Assembly (NCBI GenBank): GCA_030407005.1
Contig: JAUDYN010000001.1
Coordinates: 1,364,001 to 1,428,000 of the forward strand
Source: Desarmillaria ectypa
Taxonomy: Eukaryota > Basidiomycota > Agaricomycetes > Agaricales > Physalacriaceae
Length of the DNA: 64,000 nt
Direction of reading: 5' to 3'
The notes under the pieces are model-generated. The model made no database searches and was not told where the DNA came from. It saw only the letters and a list, made by a program, of their open reading frames with translations. Below are positions 12,538 to 24,579 of the stretch, one piece after another (the stretch's first letter is position 1; the number at the start of each line of letters is the position of its first letter). The position numbers and the translations under genes were made by a program.

Positions 12538-14500
12538 TTATACACCCATCTTCGAAAGTTCATCCTTCGCCTTCTGAGTAAGATTCTCGCGCTTTCGCGT
12601 CTTCCTCAAATTCTCACTGTCACCCCTCGAAACCTTCGTCACATCCATCGTGCCCGTGGCGGAATCCATTAACGGCACATCCGTAGTCAAGTAGTCCTCA
12701 CTCATAATCTCCACTTCACACTCCTTCTTCGTGATATTATATCCCCTAGGGGTGCCAGCATTCCACTCTTCGTTCCACGCATCCAACAAAGAACATCGTA
12801 TTGGTGAACTGATATTTCCTCTGATAAAACGTCAACGTCGACTTGGCAGGGACATTCAACGTGATCGTCTTAGTCTGAGTCTCCGTCGTCTCGTACGACG
12901 TGAACTCCTTGGTCTGGCCATCCATGCTCATCGTCAGGCCCTTGAATATACCTGAGATCCCGACATATTGGGTGATCTCAGAGCCTTCGGTGACTCTGAG
13001 CTCCGTCTTGTGCTGGAAGGAGCATTCTTGCGTTTCAGGTGTGTTATTCTCTCAATACGTCATCAACACCCACATAGTATCTACGAGGTAGGTGTCGACG
13101 GAGGCATAGAAGGCCTGATCGCCCGGGACACTATAGATGGTGGATCGGCCAGACTTGACTATCGTATCACCACCGCTTGGCTTGTAAACCACATATTGGG
13201 AAAACTTTTCGCTCTAGGGGATCGTTTCAGCACCGCGGAACACAATGGGACAACGAACTAGACCAACCATAATGGTAGATAAAGAACGAGTTGGTCAAAT
13301 TCGACGAAAAAGATTCAGAGAATGGTTGATTGGCTGAGAGAAGTTCCACGGTTGGATGGTTATATGTTTGCGCTCATATTGTCTCTTTTATACCTCTCAT
13401 ACATTCCAGCTGTCAGAAGGAGATTGAAACTGGCATCAAAAGGGCTGTTCTGGCTTGTGAAGTCGTCGTGGATGCACAGTGCTACTGAGGCCGTAGAACG
13501 GCGTCCTGAGGGCATCTGTGGAAATGAATTGATGTATAGATTCTTGAGCCTTGCTTACCGCGCCTCGTCCTGACTCTTCCGAGTCCTTGGTCCCCCTCAC
13601 ACATTGCACTGTTAGCTTTGCTGTAGCACGCTGGATTGGGGTCTCTCGCCTGTCCTTTGTCGTCTTTGTTTTTCCTCACTTGCTGATCAGGATTGAGCAC
13701 TGGGAACGAATGAGGTAATAAGTGCATTCATTCGCGGGATTCTTTGACATCTCGATTCTGTATCGTAAACTTCACGATAAGATCCAGCGCTCCTGCTATA
13801 TACTGACCACCGCTCGCCACAGAGAAACACTGCGTAAGTAAGACAGCCTCTCCTCCGGCATGCAGACTTCCGTTGACTGTCAATTGATTTCCAGGAGCAG
13901 TGGTATTTAGGGTCACGATGTGAGAGTCAAGAGTCGGGATAGCTCCGGGTAACAGAAAACTTGGCGGAACTGAGGGAAACGGACTTGTGTGTGAAGGGCG
14001 AAGCACAAGGTTGACAGAATACAAGTAAGAAGCGAACCCTGAGTCCATGTGGCTCGTAAGAGAGGACAGCTGAGTAATGAGGCCTATACAATCAGAAAGT
14101 GCAAGTCCGCGGAGTACGTGAAGAATGTCAAGTCCCTTGTTTGAGCTTCAAGTTTATGGTCTAGAGCCCCTGGAAGAGTCCCGCTGTCCAGCACCGAAAG
14201 ACGATTTCGCATCTCCTCTTAGCCAAGCGCTCCCTAGCGGTGGACCAGCCTAGAAGAAATTCAATACACTTCCTTCTTCCGCTCCCTTTATGCGGCGCTG
14301 AGATTGAACCTCTTGAACACGGTGTGTAATGCCACAGGTGTAGCAAGAGTCGAGGAAGATGATGAAGCAGCGGGCCATCGCGTGGCATAACTGGATCCTG
14401 GGCACCAGCTCCAGCTTCTGAGAACGCGCCACCGTCGTTTGGACTTTGCCTCGTCGTGTATGCAGTTTAAGCATATTTTGACTTTGCACAATCGCCCAGG
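12538..14500 (-). pseudogene. Duplicated cassette, copy A: broken aerolysin-like candidate
   Basis: The segment is closely similar, block by block and in the same order, to 21875-23890. Its 3' part (12538-13240) corresponds to the open frame of copy B and shares NAGTPRGYNITKKECEVEIM and a Thr/Ser-rich strand region ending PAKSTLTFYQRKYQF. Relative to copy B it carries a two-base deletion near 12789, which puts the two halves in different frames. A TAG directly before the conserved start of this block looks like an intron acceptor (near 13214) in both copies. Further upstream blocks, 13370-13560 and 13728-14048 (the latter with QYIAGALDLIVKFTI), are also conserved in copy B but differ in frame. 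I take it as a pseudogene of a beta-rich, possibly pore-forming, protein. The family label is inference from pattern, not a firm match. Confidence 0.55.
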
Positions 14501-14639
14501 CCCTAGCATTTGACTGATCTCGGTTTTTACAGTAGTCTCGAGTTCAGGCGAAGCGAGGCGCCTAAATTAAAGCGCTGCAACCATGATGGGTCTCCGCATC
14601 CGAGTCACAATTCGCAAATAGACAAATGCTCCAGATGTG

Positions 14640-17600
14640 AAAGAGAAGGACGACTGAGATTTGATCCTAATTTTTTGCTGCGAATCATACCAGCTCGGCA
14701 GTCATTCGCCATCGTGGTTTTGAAGGATGATACATATCGGAGTTGGTGGGAAGGGCACGTCCCGATTAGGATATTCCTCGCGCTACGGAAGGGAGAGATA
14801 AATATTTCGAGACTGTCAGTTACTTATATTGATGAGACTCTGTGGCCCGTGCGGCAGCGGCAGGTGGTAGCTGGGTAGGAGACGGAAAATGCCAATCCGA
14901 TGAAAAGCGGTGATCGCCGGCAGTGCCAGTGGTTGTAGGAGTGGAAGATTCAATGTCAGATGATTTCTCGCTATAAGCACTACTTGGCTCATTTTCTAAT
15001 GATAAACATACAATGAACGAAGATTTCCCCTGAAACGGGCTCCATGCCCATTAAATTTCAACTTTTACAACATGTGGAGGATAGGAACGCCGTAGATGGT
15101 ATCTCGAATCTCGGACTTACGAAGCCACGAAGAGAGGAATCTGAGAGTGCCCCTGATACGTAGCGGAATGAAAGAACTTATCGAGGCCCAGTTCCCGGAA
15201 TCGATGTATAATAGATTACCTCGGGCATGATAGGTGCCCGAATGAGACAAAAATTGCAGTCCTCAGAGAGAGAGACATTCATCACCCAGCTATTGAAGTT
15301 CGTCCCTCGACAGTACCGTTGGAGGAAAGGAAGGGAATATGAACCGAAGAGGGGCCATCACAGATAATAACAGTACTAGGGATCGTCCAGATCTCGGGCA
15401 CTAGGCCGAAGGATCCAATCCATCATTTCCAGCCGTACGATATAAATTATGAGAAAAGAGTTCTTGCACCAGGGCAAAAGCCGCATGAATTTTCGGCAAG
15501 TCCGAGGGTCCAATCTAGAAAATCATAGTAGATAGTTTAGAGGCGCCCAACGAAACAAAGACGCTGGGGTGGAGTGCTCATCAACCATTAAACTTCCCTG
15601 GAGTGTACATGTCGAAGGCCACCATGCGGAAGTATACGTTCCTCGCCGATAGAGAAATCTCATACAGCCCGCAGTGGTACCTGAAGATTTCCATGGCCAG
15701 AACAGTGCATCGTTACAGATAATCTGATCCATTTTGTAAAAGAGAGAAAACGATTGACTTATCCAAGCGGGTAAACGCGTAGTGGATTGCCGTTCGCCAT
15801 ATTCTACAAAAAGAAAAGAAACCAAGTCAGTACTGAGTAAATAGTACACCAATCGACATTCCCAAAAATGCCACAGACCCTTCTTCTGCCAACCAAAGAG
15901 AAATGAATTTCTAGTCTGCTAAAGAACCTGTGGGCGCTATGTTAGTCGGATACGGTGCAAAGATCAGCGAAGCCACATTTGAGAGGGGGCCCCTTACACA
16001 ATGAAATGGGGATCAGTTCCCGAAATGAAACACACCGTCTTTCGCTATATAAACATCATTATTTTCCCATGCGGGTAGAAAAGAGGAACGACGATCTATC
16101 CCTGCAACAAGCGCGATACTACGCAGATTGGTATCTCGAATCTCGGATGAAATGAGGGGGGCCCCTCACACGTAATGGGATAGACGAAGGATCAGACGAA
16201 TTACTTCGGGCATACAGTGCCCGAATGAGACCGTTTAACTGCGTCGAGGTCAAAGTCAACGAGCCCTTTCCGGGGACAGAGAAGCGTCCAGCTACGGATT
16301 CCAGATTTTACCTCGACACTGGATCCTTTGCGGGAAAAGCACACTGATGTCTATCTGGTCCTAGGGCAAAAAAAACCTATAATTTTCTGTGCATCCGAGG
16401 ATGCGAGAAAATCGTGGTAGGTGGCAGTTCAGAGTCATGGAGAGCGCCCAATGAAGCAAGAGATAGGGGGTGGAAGAAGACTAGATGACAGCACTCATCC
16501 ATCGGGGGTGTACGCCACCATATGGAAATACGAACTTCATCTGGACCTTCTCCCCGGAGAAGAAAGGGAAAAAATCTTTGGAGACTGTCAGGGGTGTATA
16601 GGGACGCGATGATGGAGAAATCTCACCACCGGCGGTGGACTGGACTCGCCAACCGCAGACCAAAAAAGAGACAGAGACAGAGAACCGATAGTACATCTCG
16701 AAAACAACGAAGATTTTTGGGACCGTCGTCCACTAGCCTGCCAATCGGAACACTTAAAACTGTGGATAATACGTAACGCATAACTTCAACGAAGAGAGAA
16801 ACTCGAGAACTCGAGAGTGTCCTTTGCACGTAGCGGAATGAACATATGCCCGAATGAGACACTGCGGTAGCGTGCAAGAGACGTTCACTACCCTGTACGC
16901 ATCGAGGTCTCCTCAGTGAACACAATTAGAGAAGCGCCGAGTCTACCAGTCGCGATAGAGTTTATCCTCGACAACACCTTTGCAGAAACAAGCCTTGGAA
17001 TTTAGAAGACAAGATGAAAAAGGGTCATCGCGGTAGGTGGCGGCGCTAAGTTGAAAGGGACAGAAGGAAGTGCAGTTTGATTCTCAAAGTATCATTGCCG
17101 ACCGTAAATTTCCAATACTAGGGGGCAAAGTATGTCCCCCTACGCATTTGCCGTGATGCTCGTATCAGATGGACGCAGAAAATGTGCATCTGAAGCTACA
17201 TTTGAGAGGCGGCTCCTTGCACACACAGCGGAATGAAAGTAGGGTCAGTTCAAACGCACCATCTTCGCTATTTTCCCATGCGGGCGAAAAGAGAGAAAAA
17301 AATAGACTAAAGATCTATCTCTGCAACCAGTGCCCGTCTGTGTCGGGGCATACCTTGCTTAAGCCTATTCATGATTGTCAGCCTTATGTATATTGACCTC
17401 CTGGCAGAACCAAGCGGAACGAACCATACATGACGAAGAGCTTGCGACCATAGTTACAGTGCATTCCTATTCTAATGCACGAAAAGGCTGTCAATCCACG
17501 GTCCTCGCAGGGGTGCACCATATAGATATGATTGTGGGCGTCATGATGACTAATCACTAACATCGGACGCAGAACACCGCCCTGGAGCTGTAGCCAGTTT

Positions 17601-18790
17601 TTCGCTACCTTGGAAGGAATAGTACGGAGCGTGATACGCCACTCACTCGAGTATGAGGAGAAGTAGCAACTCATAGAGCGCAATAAGAGACAAGGTGATG
17701 AATATGGCATCAGTATCCACCTTCCTATCCTATGCAACCCCGTTTTGGCATGCCAATGGTAGGTGCTCGTGGCTACAACATACTAACCTGCCGTGGGATC
17801 AGCATATTGAGCGTAAAGCGCCGACATCGCGAGGATAGCATAGAGACATTGATTTTTAGGACCGAACGCGATTTAGGGGACGACAGTTCGCCATACATTT
17901 GCCGTGGTAGGATCAGAAGAAAGTAGCGGTGCATTAGTCCGAGAGTCGGCAGATCGAATGAACCTGCGCCACTACACCTCTTCTCGCAGTTCTTGCACAA
18001 AGAAGCTTGTTGCTCATCGCACCTCATTTCAACGTCTGTACAAGGGCTGGTAGTGAGTATGTAACATGCCTTGGCTTTGCGTTGCTTGGATGTTTTTCAT
18101 CCACTTCGTGTCTTGTGGTGCAGACGAACTGGTGACATAGTAAATATTATTGCTGTGGTTGAAAACAAGTCGAAAAAGCAACTTCAAATTACCTCAGAAG
18201 TCAAGGAAATCGCCGAAGCCTGACATCATGTGTTTGTAGCTATTGAGAAATCACAGTTTCTTGGTGACCGGGATGGACCTTGTCAAGCAAGGTGAACTTT
18301 GAAAGGTGACGAGTACGCAGATGGTATCTCGAATCTCGAGCGACAAGGAGGGACACGTAGCAGAATGTACGAGGATCAGAAGACGAAGGCAATGTACAAT
18401 GAATTACTGTGAGACGCCAATTCAAACTGAGAGACTCAGCGCCAGACAAGAGAAGCGTCGGGAAATCACCAGCCATGAATTCTGGGACAGTATGGTCTCG
18501 TCCTCGACACTGCCTTTGCGGAAAAACTACGCTAACATACCCAAGATGAATTGTTGCCTCGGAGATGAGAAGGCAAGGACAGAAGCGTCATTAGAATCGA
18601 GCGCCAGATGGACCCCAAAGAGGCAAGGACAGGTGTAGATCCTCGCAGAGGAAAGGTGCATGATACAAGCAGAATGTAGAGGAAATGAACTACCCCCGGC
18701 ATGACTGAATGAGAGATATAAGAAAAAACTGACGGTATAAATTAGCTCCTTGACCCAAATCCGAATACAAGCACAGGAGACCCTCATCTA
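14640..18790. repeat. Degenerate dispersed repeat, further units
   Basis: At least four more partial copies of the element seen at 11.08-12.53 kb follow one another, starting near 14650, 15955, 17175 and 18310. Shared marks include atctcgaatctcg, the block of type acacgtagcggaatgaa (near 11639, 15166, 16838 and 18354), the block cgggcat with tgcccgaatgaga (near 15225, 16210 and 16850), and the Lys/Arg-coding stretch gagagaaaa. Units are truncated differently. No transposase, reverse transcriptase or terminal repeat was recognised, and open frames here (such as 14510-14878 plus) do not recur between units and are probably chance. Confidence 0.5.
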
Positions 18791-18802
18791 CATCCTATAT
18801 TT

Positions 18803-21149
18803 CTATTCCGTGTCGCTTTGTTCTACACGAAGCTCTTTGGCATGTCGTATGAACGCCCTAACCTTTTCTAGATCCTTCTGCTTCCCATCCTCCGTCTCGA
18901 CACCCCCACTAACATCCACAGCCCAAGGGCGTACTTGCTGAACAGCAGTAGCCACGTTCCCCGGATTGAGCCCACCAGCGAGGATAATCGGGAGGGGGTA
19001 CTTGCATTCGGAATTCTCAGTACCACCTACGACCACCCGTCTCGCAAACTCCCAGTCCACGACCTTGCCACTCCCACCACTCACCCCGCTCCCATCGTCC
19101 CTCAGGCTATCCAAGAGTATGAAATGGTGGTACCCCCCGCGAGTGATACCATCCTCGGTATGGAAAGCCTTGATGACGGGAACAGGGATCTGCCTCGCCC
19201 ACTCGACAGGCTCAGACCCATGTAGCTGCACCACGTCCAACTGACATGCGCTCACAGCATGCAATATCTCACCCAAAGGTTGGTTTTGAAAGACGCCGAC
19301 TACGAGGGGGAAGGAGGAGAGGCGAGCTGCGTGGGAGGTGAACCACGGGACGTTGTCCAGCGATATAGAAGACGGATGATGATGAGGAGGCGGACTGGAG
19401 AACCTCAGCGCGCGGATTGATGCACAGATGTCCCTCGCTACGTCGAGACTGACGTGCCTCTTGGACGACTCGACAAACATGAGCCCAAGCATGTCTGCAC
19501 CGGCGTCTGCAACGGCGAGGGCCTCAACCTTGGTCCGGACGCCGCATATCTTTACGAGGGGCGAGGATGGCTGTGAAGGTGACGGAGGGGGCGGCGGGGG
19601 TAATGAGAAGAGTTGGCGGATGAACGCGGCGGGATCCTTGGCGCGCATCAGACTCTCACCAATAAGCACGCCATCCACACCCTGGCTCGCATACCGGCTC
19701 ACATCCGCAGCACTCGCGATCCCACTCAACGCACACAGCACAACGTCCTTGCCCTTTGCCATATCCACCAGTCGCGTCGTCGTATCCATGTCCACCCGAA
19801 AGTCGTGTAGATTCCGGTTATTCACCCCAATGACTTTAGCGGGAAGGCTCAGTGCGAGTTCCATCTCCCTCGTATTGTTCACCTCGACAAGCGGCTCCAT
19901 GCCTAGATCAAGACTGTACGCGTACAGATCGCGTAGAGCCACCTCGGGGAGGAGAGCCACGATGAGCAGGATGGTGTCTGCACCCCAGATACGCGACTCC
20001 AACACTTGGTAGCGGCTGAATATAAAGTCCTTGCGCAGTATAGCAGGCCTGTCAAGTAGAGTCGCCACGCTCAGTCGCGCGTGCAACATATCCTGCAGAT
20101 TCCCAAGGAACCATTTTGGCTCAGTGAGAACCGAAACGACGTGCGCACCAGCCAACGCGTAAGTCAGCGCCTGGCTCGCAGGAGAGATGGTCGGTGCTAT
20201 CGGACCCTTTGACGGAGACGCACGCTTCACTTCGGCAAAAAGCGCAGGACGGGATGTAAGGCGCGGGAGGAGTGGGATAAGAGGCGGGGCAACATTGAGC
20301 GCGTACAGAGCCTCCAAATCCGCCATCGTCGATCCTGGCGTGGCCTGTGCCTGTGTGACGTCCGCCAGACGCTGGTGGTAGATCTTCTCTAGCACCGACG
20401 GGATCTTCTTCCCCCCACCGCCCTTGACCTCGAACGGCGGCAACGACGAGTCCGTCACCCGAGTCTCCGGGTTCTCCTCCCAGGTCCCGCCGCGGAGAGC
20501 GAGAAAGTTGCGCATGAGGGCGTTGCCGCCCTCGCTGAGGATGCTTTCGGGATGGTACTGGACGGCTTCGATGGTGTACTGGCGATGTCGGATGCCCATG
20601 ATGACGCCCGAGTCGTCGGTGGTGGCAGTGATAGCGAGTTCTGCAGGGAGGGTAGTATGTGCAGCGCTTAGAGAGTGGTACCGCGTCGACTTGATCCCCT
20701 GCGCTATACCCTTGAAGCAGCCCCGCTCATCGTGCAAGATGTGAGATACTTTACCATGCATGATCTCTCCAGCATAGCTACAGCCAACTCAGAAGGAATC
20801 CAATAGGATAGATAACCACGTACGCAATTTCCCCACCAAACAGATCCACTATACACTCCAATCCCATACACACTCCAAATACTGGCACCTTGCCCTTGAA
20901 AAATTCGATCGCAGCACGGGATATCCCAGAGTCAGTCTTGGGGTGTCCTGGACCAGGAGATATGATCAACGAGTTGAGTTTAAGCTCGGGGAACGCCTCT
21001 GGGGAGATGGCATCGTTCCGTATAACAGTAACATTTGCACCGAGGAGACATAGTTGTTGGTACAGATTCCAGGTAAATGAATCAAAGTTGTCGATGAGTA
21101 GTACATCAAGTTGGCGAGAGAGAGCGGGTGGGAGGGTAGTAGACGACAT
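18803..21149 (-). CDS. TRP1: Trifunctional tryptophan biosynthesis protein TRP1 (GATase / IGPS / PRAI)
   Basis: One polypeptide for three steps of tryptophan synthesis: the glutamine amidotransferase subunit of anthranilate synthase, indole-3-glycerol-phosphate synthase and phosphoribosylanthranilate isomerase. Two exons, 20824-21149 and 18803-20777, join in phase over a 46-base intron to about 766 residues, the usual length. Domain 1 (residues 1-250) shows [21 protein letters not shown], the nucleophile cysteine in VFGVCMGLE and the catalytic His-Glu region VQYHPES. Domain 2 (about 280-520) has [13 protein letters not shown], the lysine in [14 protein letters not shown] and GVLIGESLM. Domain 3 (about 535-766) has VKICGVRT with the catalytic cysteine, [16 protein letters not shown], and LAGGLNPGN with VDVSGGVE. 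The gene appears intact although it is flanked on both sides by duplicated and decayed sequence. Start chosen at the first ATG ahead of the GATase core. Confidence 0.96.
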
Positions 21150-21874
21150 GCCAGCAAAGCAAAGGGGTATACTCTAGTGACCGTCGATTCTCAAGTTATT
21201 ATAAAGGAATCAGAAATTTGGCTTGGTCAGCTGATCCCTGCGCCTATCTTTAAACTTTCCATAATAGGGTACACATCCAAGAGGAATAGCGTCCCTGTAT
21301 CTAGCTCACGTTCCACTTGGATCGGGAAGATGACGACTACGTGTATCATCCGTACAACGACAATTCTCAATATCACTCAGGATTTTCTCTCAAGTCCGCA
21401 CTTGTTCTCCCGCTAGCGACCAAGTAAGTAAAGAAAGAGTCCGAATGACATGGCTTTGGTCCGTTCACATCAAGGTAGAGAATACAACGGAGTGTCGCGT
21501 GAGGAGGAGCACGGAACTGGGTACTGAAGGACTCGTGGGGTGAATATGGATTCCATGAATGCGTAGTTTTGGTATTCTAGTAGGGTGACTAGGGAGGCAA
21601 GCGTAAGAGGGGATTCTTACAAGGGACGTGTTGTGATTGAAAGTAAGCTGTCAGAGTTGGATCTCAGCATCTGTACATTTAAGGAGGCTTTGTGACAACA
21701 TTTATGTCGGTGGTATGAGGTAAAAAGCACATTGTTTGATTTGGTTTGTTCAACGAAAAAGAAAAAGATACTAGCAAACAGGTAATTGAGATCATTCACT
21801 TGAGACGGATATTCATTGACTCCTCTGCGAAAAAATATCAGCTAAAATCTTGAATGAGCCATCCGGATTTACCT

Positions 21875-22552
21875 TTATACACCCATCTTAGAAAGCTCGC
21901 CCTTTGCCCTCTCAGTAAGATTCTCGCGCTTGCGCGTCTTCCTCAAACCCTCGCTATCAGCCCTCGAAACCGTCTTCACATCCATCGTGCCCGTAGCAGA
22001 ATCCACCAATGCCACATCCGTAGTCAGATAATCCTCGCTCATAATCTCCACTTCACACTCCTTTCTCGTGATATTATACCCCCCAGGGGACCCAGCATTC
22101 CACTCCTCATTCCACGCATCCAACACAAAGAACATCGTATCCTTGAACCGGTACTTCTTCTGATAAAACGTCAACGTCGACTTGGGAGGGACGCTCAACG
22201 TGATCGTCTTAGTCTGGCTCTGTGTCGTCTCGTACGTCGTGAACACCTTGGTCTGGCTATCCATGCTCATCGACAGGCCCTTGTAAGCAGCTCCAATCCC
22301 GACAGAGTTGGTGACCTCAGAGCCTTTGGTGACCTTGAGCTCGGTCGTATACTGGAGGGAGTACGTCTGCGCTGCGGCCGTGTTATTCTCCCAAGACATC
22401 TTCGACACCCAGGTGGTGTCGACGAGGTAAGTGTCGATGGAGGCGTAGAAGGCCTGGTCGCCCGCGACATGATAGATGGTGGATCGACCGGACTTGACCA
22501 TGGCGTCGCCGCCCTTGGGCTTGTAAACGACATACTTGGAGAACCTTTCGCT
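21875..22552 (-). CDS. Aerolysin-like candidate pore-forming protein, cassette copy B (3' exon open)
   Basis: A 209-codon frame with a plausible acceptor (TAG) near 22553 that extends it upstream to about 225 codons; the 5' exon is not certain. The middle is rich in Thr/Ser/Gln with alternating polar and hydrophobic residues, ending in PPKSTLTFYQKKYRF. This resembles the membrane-inserting strand region of ETX/MTX2-aerolysin-type proteins, which are frequent in mushrooms. The C-terminus is charged (SEGLRKTRKRENLTERAK). No signal peptide is visible in this exon. Compared with copy A the frame is undamaged, so this is the copy that could still be made. Role would be membrane damage or defence if the fold guess is right; a structural beta-sandwich protein of other function is equally possible. 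Expression cannot be judged. Confidence 0.5.
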   Translation of the reverse strand, partial: SERFSKYVVYKPKGGDAMVKSGRSTIYHVAGDQAFYASIDTYLVDTTWVSKMSWENNTAAAQTYSLQYTTELKVTKGSEVTNSVGIGAAYKGLSMSMDSQTKVFTTYETTQSQTKTITLSVPPKSTLTFYQKKYRFKDTMFFVLDAWNEEWNAGSPGGYNITRKECEVEIMSEDYLTTDVALVDSATGTMDVKTVSRADSEGLRKTRKRENLTERAKGELSKMGV

Positions 22553-22559
22553 CTATTGG

Positions 22560-23890
22560 AGGGTCATTTCAACATCGTGGAATACAACGAGATGATGAAC
22601 TAGACCAACCATGATGGTGAATGAAGAACGGATTGGTCAAAAGAGATTCAGAAAATGGCTGGCTGAGAGAAGTTCCGACGGTTGGATGGTTATATGCTTG
22701 CGCTCATATTGTCTCTTTTATACCTCTCATACATTCTAGCTGTCAGAAGGAGATTGAACTGGCACTGAAAGGGCTGCTGTGGCTTGTGAAGTCGTCGCGG
22801 ATGCACATTGCCACTGAGGCAGTAGAACGGCGTCCTGAGGGCATCTGTGGAAATGAATTGATGTAAAGACTTCTCTTGGTCCTTGCTTACCGGCGCGTCG
22901 TCTCTGGCACTGTCCTCCCGACTCATTGAACCACTAGCTTCAGCAGCCCTATTGGATTACGAATCTCTCGTTCAATCCTTCGTCATCGTCATATTCTTTT
23001 CCCCCAACCCACCAAGCTCGCTGATCATGATTTAGCATCTGGACAAATGGGGAGATAGGTACTTTCATTCGCCGGTTCTTTGACGTCTCGCTTCTGGCTA
23101 TCGTAAATGTTACGATAAGATCCAGCGCTCCTGCTATGTACTGACCACTTCTCTTCACGGAGAAACACTCCACGTTTAGGACAGTCTCCCTCAAGCATGC
23201 AAACTTTTGGTGACTTGTCGACTAATGTCAAGGAGCAGTGGTAGTTAGGATCGTGAGGGTCGAGAGTCGAGGGTCGGGACGATTCCGGGTAAGAGCGAAT
23301 TTGGCGGAACGCAGAGAAAGAGGGTATATAAACGGACACTTGTGAAAGGCGAAGCACAAGGACGGGCCCGTGACTCGTCCTTTGACAGGCGCAATGAACC
23401 AGAACCATGACTATGAAAGGGTTAGCAGAATACATTGTAATGAGAAAACCTCAATTCCGTGTGGTTCGTAATAGAGGTCCCGATGAGTAGCGAGGCCTAT
23501 TCAATCAGAAAGTGCAAGTCTGTGGAGTACATGAAGAATGTTAAGCCCTTTGTCTGAGCTTCAAGTTCATGGTCTAGAGCCTTTGGAATAGTCCCATGTT
23601 CATCATGCTTAGCACCAAAAGGCGATTGCACCTCTCTTAGCCGAGCGCTCCCTAGCGTGGACCAAGCCTGGGAGAAATCCAAAGCATTTCCTTCTTCCGC
23701 ACCTCCGCTTATCCTGCGCTGAGGTTGAATTGGAAGAGTTGAAGTTGATAAAGTGGTGGCAGGTTATAGCTCGAGTCCTGGCAGAGATCATGACATGAGG
23801 CCCCAGCGTTTGAGACTGTGCTGCCATTGCTGCTTCGTCGCATGCAGTTTATGCATATTCTGATTTTGCACAATCATTCGGGCCCTAGCA
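22560..23890 (-). other. Upstream half of cassette copy B
   Basis: This stretch is conserved with 13250-14500 of copy A. It may contain 5' exons of the gene at 21875, since 22949-23194 reads GQYIAGALDLIVTFTI and then stays open to a natural stop. It also contains a block (22700-22870) with a TTTCCACAG acceptor-like site shared by both copies. The two copies differ by 1-2 base indels in these blocks, so either the blocks are non-coding or one or both copies are damaged. The far end (23830-23890) keeps a recognisable cttgccaca/gcagttta block that defines the duplication limit near 14.5 and 23.9 kb. Confidence 0.4.
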
Positions 23891-24174
23891 TGTGACTTCC
23901 CGTCAGTGTCGAGTAATAGTAAACGTAGAAATGGACACTGACCCTTCTCGTGAATGACTCCAAGTTTACGGAATCCCGTCCTTCACCTGATCCACAGACG
24001 CCTCGGAGTGAGAACCAATAGTCCTTCCCTTTCGCTGCATGTCTTTTCTACATCCTAACAGAGTGCAAGACGCTGATATGCACCCATGGCCATGCTTCAA
24101 AGTGGTACCACCTATCTTGGCAGAAATGTCACGCAGGAGATGCATGAATCTCCAAGGAGAAACTACTGCTTAGG

Positions 24175-24531
24175 GTGCTGATGAATATCGTTGGAGTCTT
24201 AAAGGATGTGGATTGCCGGGTCCCTGATTCTTTCCCTTCGTACGAAGAAACGGCGGGCTGTATCCATTTTGTTGAGTCGATGGCTTTGAGTAGCATGCTC
24301 ATTCATGCAGAATTAGGATCCACGTTAATTAGATGTGAAAAAGTAGTGGTGCAAAAAGCTCGCTCGACAGCTAGGCCGCTAGACTCGCCTCTTTCTGAAA
24401 AGTTGACGGTGACAAGTGAACAACTAACCAAAATGCTATCCAAATGCGGAACCACGCCTTTCCATTTCGATGACAGACCACAATGCACGATTATTCCTGG
24501 GAAAGGTTCGTCTTCTCCGAGAAAATATTGA
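24175..24531 (+). CDS. Small open frame, unknown
   Basis: A 118-codon open frame with an ATG and a natural stop between the duplicated cassette and the LETM1-domain gene. The predicted product is mildly basic at the C-terminus (PGKGSSSPRKY), with no signal peptide, membrane segment or domain I recognise. No splice-consistent extension was found. It ends 48 bases before the convergent 3' end of the LETM1-domain gene. It could be chance; kept because its composition is less biased than the other short frames in this interval. Confidence 0.2.
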   Translation: MLMNIVGVLKDVDCRVPDSFPSYEETAGCIHFVESMALSSMLIHAELGSTLIRCEKVVVQKARSTARPLDSPLSEKLTVTSEQLTKMLSKCGTTPFHFDDRPQCTIIPGKGSSSPRKY

Positions 24532-24579
24532 GTACTGGCCTCTCGAGAATTCTTCTATTATATAGATATTATTCGTCTA

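Noticed and set aside
14510..14878. 122-codon plus-strand open frame
   Set aside because: Lies in a degenerate repeat and is not conserved as a frame in the related unit at 11.1 kb.
19428..20012. 194-codon plus-strand frame opposite TRP1
   Set aside because: Antisense to conserved IGPS/PRAI coding sequence.
21854..22603. 249-codon plus-strand open frame
   Set aside because: It is the antisense shadow of the cassette copy B exon, whose minus-strand product has the more protein-like pattern and is conserved in copy A.
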